Shown here: positions 5,474 to 7,317 of the stretch, piece after piece
How the letters are laid out: every line of letters starts with the position of its first letter
Numbering within the stretch: the stretch's first letter is position 1
DNA from: Tannerella sp.
GTDB lineage: Bacteria > Bacteroidota > Bacteroidia > Bacteroidales > Tannerellaceae
Reading direction: 5' to 3'
Assembly: GCA_031268395.1 (NCBI GenBank)
Contig: JAIRXI010000198.1
Coordinates: forward strand, 1-7,317
Length of the DNA: 7,317 nt
The notes under the pieces: model-generated
What the model was told of the DNA's origin: nothing
The model's input: only the letters and a program-made list of their open reading frames with translations
The model's database searches: none
Position numbers and translations under genes: made by a program

Positions 5474-5971
5474 ATGCATCCAGCAGTTCTCGTTTACCCT
5501 TTCGACAACCTGTTTCAGGACGTCAAGCAGGAATCCTCCCTTTACGCGGAGCGGAAGACGGACGGCGACGGAAACAGCCTGTTCGAACAGCTCGTATTCG
5601 ATGAGGAATACCTGGAGAAATTCCGGGAGTTATTCCTGGACGCCCGTGCGGAGATCGCGCCGGCGCTTTCGGCGTACATGGATCCCGATCCCCCGGCGCA
5701 AGGCTATTTCGAAGCCACGGACTTTGCCTCCGGGCGCGACGGCCTGTTTCACCTGCTCCTGCCGGACAGTTTTTCCGGCGCCCTGTCCGTCGCCCTGGAC
5801 ACAAACATACGCCAGTTCCTGATCGCCTGCATCATGTACCGCTGGCTCGAGACCAAAGCGCCGGCCGACGCCGCCCTGTACTTCGAGCGTGCGGAGCGGC
5901 TGAAAAAAGCCGTCAAAAGCATGCTGACCGTCCGTCCGTCCTGCCGTCCGCACGGATTCTGGGAAAGCTGA
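5474..5971 (+). CDS. Small helical phage protein, possible head-tail connector or adaptor
   Basis: This is a 165-residue acidic protein without membrane segments. The N-terminal part has a loop, KTDGDGNSLFEQLVF (28-42), followed by a helix (FDEEYLEKFRELFLDARAEI, from 42). A predicted beta segment, GLFHLLLPDSF, lies at 90-100. It then ends with two long helices (NIRQFLIACIMYRWLE 111-126; ADAALYFERAERLKKAVKSM 131-150) and a short basic tail. This order (helix, strand, helix with a YRWLE-type motif, helix ending in a basic tail) resembles small proteins from Bacteroidetes phages and, more loosely, gp6-type head-tail adaptors. No motif proves that role. It is in the same operon as the neighbouring virion genes, after a 39-bp AT-rich spacer. 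The ATG at 5474 has an AT-rich leader and no Shine-Dalgarno; no better upstream start exists in frame. Confidence 0.7.
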   Translation: MHPAVLVYPFDNLFQDVKQESSLYAERKTDGDGNSLFEQLVFDEEYLEKFRELFLDARAEIAPALSAYMDPDPPAQGYFEATDFASGRDGLFHLLLPDSFSGALSVALDTNIRQFLIACIMYRWLETKAPADAALYFERAERLKKAVKSMLTVRPSCRPHGFWES

Positions 5972-6000
5972 AACCGGTAGCAGACCGTCCATCAGCCGTC

Positions 6001-6042
6001 CATAATTCATAATTCATAATTCATAATTCATAACTCATAATA
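6001..6042. repeat. Heptanucleotide tandem repeat, CATAATT x 6 (four perfect)
   Basis: Perfect copies of CATAATT start at 6001, 6008, 6015 and 6022, then CATAACT (6029) and CATAATA (6036). The array ends 10 bp before ATG 6053 of the large virion gene, so it forms most of that gene's leader. Each unit contains TAA, and the complement contains TGA at the unit junctions, so all six frames are closed. It is unlike any coding repeat here and differs in sequence from the AACGATG array at 443-474, while sharing its period. Confidence 0.9.
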
Positions 6043-6052
6043 AACAGTCATC

Positions 6053-7317
6053 ATGCCCCTGTTCAGAAAAGGAGGAGTTGTTTACAACGTACCGGAGGAG
6101 AGTGTATCCTATTTCAAGTCTGTTTTTGCCGATGCGGAAGCCGTCGAAAGAATACCGGCCGCGCCGGCCGCTCCGGAACCGCCGGAAAGCGCGCCGTCGC
6201 AGCCGGAAAGCGCGCCGTCGCCTGAAGCGTTACGGCTGCTGAGAAGCCCGTTCCTGTTCGCCAAAACGGCGGAGTTGAACCGTCCACACGCGGCGGCGGC
6301 GGATCCGGACCGCCGGTTGCTGGAAAATCTCACGCCCCCCGGGAGCGCCACCTTCTCCGATGCGGCGGCGTGGGCGCAGGAGCAGACCGCCCGGGATCCG
6401 GCGTTCCGGGCCGGGCGCCGCGCAGAAGATTTTACCGCCCGGATGAACGCCTTCACGGGAACCCCCGGTTCCCCTCCGTATCCCCCGTCCACGGAGTCTC
6501 TGACCCGTCCCTTCGTTCCTCCGGCGCCGACGCGCGTCTCAAACAGCGACTACTCGAAGCAGGAACTTACGCCCGAGGCCATCCGCTACCTGGAAGACCT
6601 GCGCGAGACCATAAAAGTCAGGAGGCCGACTGCCGCCACCGTCTCGCCGGGCCTGGCAGGAGAATATTATGAGGAGAAAGGCAAAATCCCGGAAGAGGCC
6701 AGGCGGTCGGTGCAGGATTTCCTGGCCAACACGAAAGAAGGGCAGGAGATATACAAAAGACATACCGCCTTTATCGACACGGCGACCGGCCAGCTGGACG
6801 AACTGGAGAAACTGAATCAAAAACGGACGGGGGAGGTGCGGGAAAAGTACCGGGATTACGAAAACAGGGATCTTTACCGCTTTACGGCCAGTCCTTCCGG
6901 CTTTCCGGGCATGTCCGACATAGCCGCAGGAATCCCCTCGGATACGGAGATGCGCCCCCTGGCACAGGAAGCGGAATTTATCAAACAGGCCCGGAATGCC
7001 CTGAAGTCCTATCAGGATCGCGGCGAGACGGGAGCCTTCGGACAGTTCCTCCGCGAAGCCGGCCGCGGTTTCGGGCCGATGGTGGAAGACGTCGCCTCGT
7101 TCGGCATGTCGGGGCTGTTTTCCTCCGCCGATCTGAAAAAGGTGGTCGACAGGGCGGAAAAGGAAGGCTACGAAAAACTGACGGACGACGAGAAGCGGAT
7201 GTTTACATCCTGGTCGCTGAGCCATGCGATACAGGGTTATTTCGCGCCCTACCGGACCGTCCCGCAGGAAGTAGCCGCTGGCATCGAACACAGTATTCCC
7301 TACATGACGTCGTTCGT
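6053..7317 (+). CDS. Large virion (internal/ejection-type) protein, N-terminal part only
   Basis: The frame is open from ATG 6053 to the right edge, giving 421 residues and an incomplete codon. Residues 8-32 form a compact start module, GVVYNVPEESVSYFKSVF then ADAE. The pattern of a Y-x-V-P-E strand, a helix and (F)xDAE occurs at the N-terminus of large Bacteroidetes phage proteins I recall. A Pro/Ala/Ser linker (34-60, including a duplicated PESAPSQ/PESAPSP) and a second disordered stretch (135-165) follow. Then come a charged helical region (170-275) and a conserved-looking segment (about 302-421). That segment has GAFGQFLREAGRGFG, GMSGLFSSADL, AEKEGYEKLTDDEK and AIQGYFAPYRTVPQEVAAGIEHSIPYM. 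From memory, its relatives are very long proteins (often over 1000 residues) of the internal virion or polyvalent type. No enzymatic motif is visible in this part; any peptidoglycan-cleaving or other domain would lie beyond the edge. Confidence 0.8.
   Translation, partial: MPLFRKGGVVYNVPEESVSYFKSVFADAEAVERIPAAPAAPEPPESAPSQPESAPSPEALRLLRSPFLFAKTAELNRPHAAAADPDRRLLENLTPPGSATFSDAAAWAQEQTARDPAFRAGRRAEDFTARMNAFTGTPGSPPYPPSTESLTRPFVPPAPTRVSNSDYSKQELTPEAIRYLEDLRETIKVRRPTAATVSPGLAGEYYEEKGKIPEEARRSVQDFLANTKEGQEIYKRHTAFIDTATGQLDELEKLNQKRTGEVREKYRDYENRDLYRFTASPSGFPGMSDIAAGIPSDTEMRPLAQEAEFIKQARNALKSYQDRGETGAFGQFLREAGRGFGPMVEDVASFGMSGLFSSADLKKVVDRAEKEGYEKLTDDEKRMFTSWSLSHAIQGYFAPYRTVPQEVAAGIEHSIPYMTSF
6181..6221 (+). 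repeat. 21-bp tandem duplication in the linker of the large virion gene
   Basis: Positions 6181-6200 and 6202-6221 are identical over 20 bp with a 21-bp period. This keeps the frame and duplicates the peptide PESAPS. It is an in-frame linker expansion, in contrast to the out-of-codon-phase repeat at 4193-4251. Confidence 0.85.

Noticed and set aside
6539..7291. Minus-strand ORF (250 codons) near the right edge
   Set aside because: It lies entirely opposite the open virion frame that runs to the edge; composition is shadow-like.

Overview
The window looks like part of a tailed-phage genome or prophage from a GC-rich member of the Bacteroidetes (Bacteroidales-like). Four things suggest this. 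There is a clear large terminase subunit. A run of virion-type genes resembles proteins I know from Bacteroidetes phages. Shine-Dalgarno sites are absent and start codons have A-rich or AT-rich leaders instead. Boxes of the Bacteroidetes -7 type (TAnnTTTG) lie in intergenic DNA. The coding DNA is visibly GC-rich and the spacers are AT-rich. Whether this is a free phage or a prophage cannot be decided here: no integrase, att site or host gene is visible.

Layout. Positions 1-114 are an AT-rich leader with a TGTCTA direct/inverted repeat. A small plus-strand gene (115-363) follows; it resembles the C-terminal end of a membrane or beta-barrel protein and may be 5'-truncated. It is closed by a strong rho-independent terminator (404-442) and a heptanucleotide tandem repeat (443-474). 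The minus strand from 3366 down to 490 then holds a three-gene packaging operon: a small DnaA-domain-IV-like helix-turn-helix protein (candidate small terminase), a small protein built from two tandem copies of one domain, and the large terminase subunit TerL. A divergent spacer (3367-3506) separates this from a plus-strand virion operon. That operon contains a glycine-zipper ejection/pilot-like protein (3507-4127), a proline-rich and charged-helix protein (4130-5434), a small helical protein that may be a head-tail connector (5474-5971), and the N-terminal 421 residues of a large protein running off the right edge (6053-7317).

How the genes work together (inference). The left operon would recognise and pump DNA into proheads. 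The right operon would supply connector and internal or ejected virion proteins that carry DNA into the host. Portal and major capsid genes are not in the window, so packaging and head genes are not arranged in the usual contiguous terS-terL-portal order.

Beyond the genes, the sequence shows several non-coding signals worth checking. There are heptamer-period repeats in three separate spacers, a phased roughly 10-bp repeat with nested perfect palindromes inside a coding region, and a dense G-quadruplex motif inside the candidate small-terminase gene. I see no defence system, CRISPR array, tRNA or insertion sequence.
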